Program-made: the position numbers and the translations under genes
Origin: Chloroflexota bacterium
GTDB lineage: Bacteria > Chloroflexota > Dehalococcoidia > DSTF01 > JACRBR01
Direction of reading: 5' to 3'
Length of the DNA stretch: 64,000 nucleotides
Assembly (NCBI GenBank): GCA_028872875.1
Contig: JAGWOC010000004.1
Coordinates: 1 to 64,000 of the forward strand
Notes under the pieces: generated by a model
Databases searched by the model: none
Seen by the model: only the letters and a program-made list of their open reading frames with translations
Told to the model about the DNA's origin: nothing
Part shown: piece by piece, positions 63,543-64,000 of the stretch
How the letters are laid out: every line of letters begins with the position of its first letter
Position numbering within the stretch: position 1 is the first letter of the stretch

Positions 63543-64000
63543 GTGGAACTGAAGAACACCGTCGCGATCGTCACGGGCGGCGCCCGCGGCATCGGCCGCG
63601 GCATCGCCTGCGCGCTGGCGGAGGAGGGCGCACGCATCGCCGTCGCCGACCTGCCCGCGACCGACGCCGACCGCCAGGAGACGATCGCCGAGATCAAGCG
63701 CCTGGGCAGCGACGCCCTCGCCGTCGACGTCGACGTGCGCGACTTCGCGCAGGTGCAGGCGATGGTCGAGGCGGCGCGCGCGAAGTGGGGGCGGCTGGAT
63801 ATCCTCGTCAACAACGCGGGCGTCATCGCCATCGGCCCCGTCGTCGCGTTCGCGGAAGAGGACTGGGACCGCGTGATGGACGTCAACCTGAAGGGGACGT
63901 TCCTCTGCTCGAAGGCGGTGGGGCCGCACCTGATGCAGCAGCGCAGCGGCCGCATCATCAACCTCTCGTCGATTGCGGGGAAGAAGGGCCGCGCCGGCTC
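63543..64000 (+). CDS. Short-chain dehydrogenase/reductase (partial, cut by the window end)
   Basis: GTG 63543 begins an SDR with VAIVTGGARGIGRGIACALAEEGARIAVADLPATD and DILVNNAGVIAIGPVV, then NLKGTFLCSKAVGPHLMQQRSGRIINLSSIAGKKGRAG, which runs to the window edge before the active YxxxK pair. About 152 residues are visible, so the C-terminal part is outside. It is probably a FabG-like oxidoreductase. A possible SD, GGAG, precedes the GTG. Confidence 0.88.
   Translation, partial: MELKNTVAIVTGGARGIGRGIACALAEEGARIAVADLPATDADRQETIAEIKRLGSDALAVDVDVRDFAQVQAMVEAARAKWGRLDILVNNAGVIAIGPVVAFAEEDWDRVMDVNLKGTFLCSKAVGPHLMQQRSGRIINLSSIAGKKGRAG

Overview
The window is a stretch of a very GC-rich (about 70%) bacterial chromosome with mostly short intergenic gaps, GTG/TTG starts backed by good Shine-Dalgarno sequences, and about 60 protein genes. 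The mixture points to a Chloroflexota-like lineage: CIRCE/HrcA heat-shock control, a T-box leader, PdxST PLP synthase, a SpoIIIAA/Ycf45-like R3H ATPase, a VKOR/Lgt block, lipoproteins with Ser/Pro/Thr-rich linkers, a clan-AA retropepsin domain and a PNTG-type C-terminal anchor. This placement is inference from gene content, not a phylogeny.

Layout. 1-10 kb: the end of an Ig-like repeat surface protein, a CADD-type pABA synthase, an MBL hydrolase, a GOLD-like membrane protein, proB, an enoyl-CoA hydratase with an overlapping Rieske-like protein, a PIN/Phd toxin-antitoxin pair, an overlapping cyclase/DUF4097 pair and lysS. 10.5-20 kb: CIRCE-hrcA-grpE-dnaK, where dnaK is interrupted at its start by a 432-bp insertion encoding a retropepsin-like protease fused in frame to Hsp70; then exported proteins and a CIRCE-controlled groL. 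20-29 kb: thiol/oxidative-folding genes (thioredoxin-like, DUF929-like, VKOR), lgt, pdxS and pdxT separated by a decayed hicBA pair, a GNAT-like gene and the R3H ATPase. 29-35 kb: cupredoxin lipoprotein, ScyD-like propeller, SDR, phosphoglucomutase, larB, apt. 35.4-37.4 kb: a lower-GC two-gene unit (MORC-like GHKL ATPase plus coiled-coil/HARE-HTH protein) resembling a defence module. 37.6-50 kb: GH38 mannosidase, CoA-transferase, P-loop kinase, folC, fabF, a sugar epimerase, and a ferrous-iron importer operon divergent from a DtxR-family regulator. 50-54.5 kb: ftsB-like, tilS, hpf and an FAD oxidoreductase whose end runs into heptamer repeats. 54.7-57.8 kb: an accessory stretch with a Fic protein, tRNA-Ala(GGC) and a two-gene cassette with a UDG-like protein. 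57.9-64 kb: a T-box leader reading into mgtC-leuS, a hydrolase, an SDR, two tRNA-Ser genes and a truncated SDR.

The genes are mainly housekeeping: proteostasis (hrcA, grpE, dnaK, groL, hpf), translation (lysS, leuS, tilS, tRNAs), cofactors (pdxST, folC, the CADD homologue) and envelope/secretion (lgt, VKOR, lipoproteins). Accessory insertions sit between them, and several intergenic regions carry palindromic repeat families. The strongest candidate for something undescribed is the protease-DnaK fusion created by the insertion with a 14-bp direct repeat. The MORC/HARE-HTH pair and the UDG-like cassette come next.
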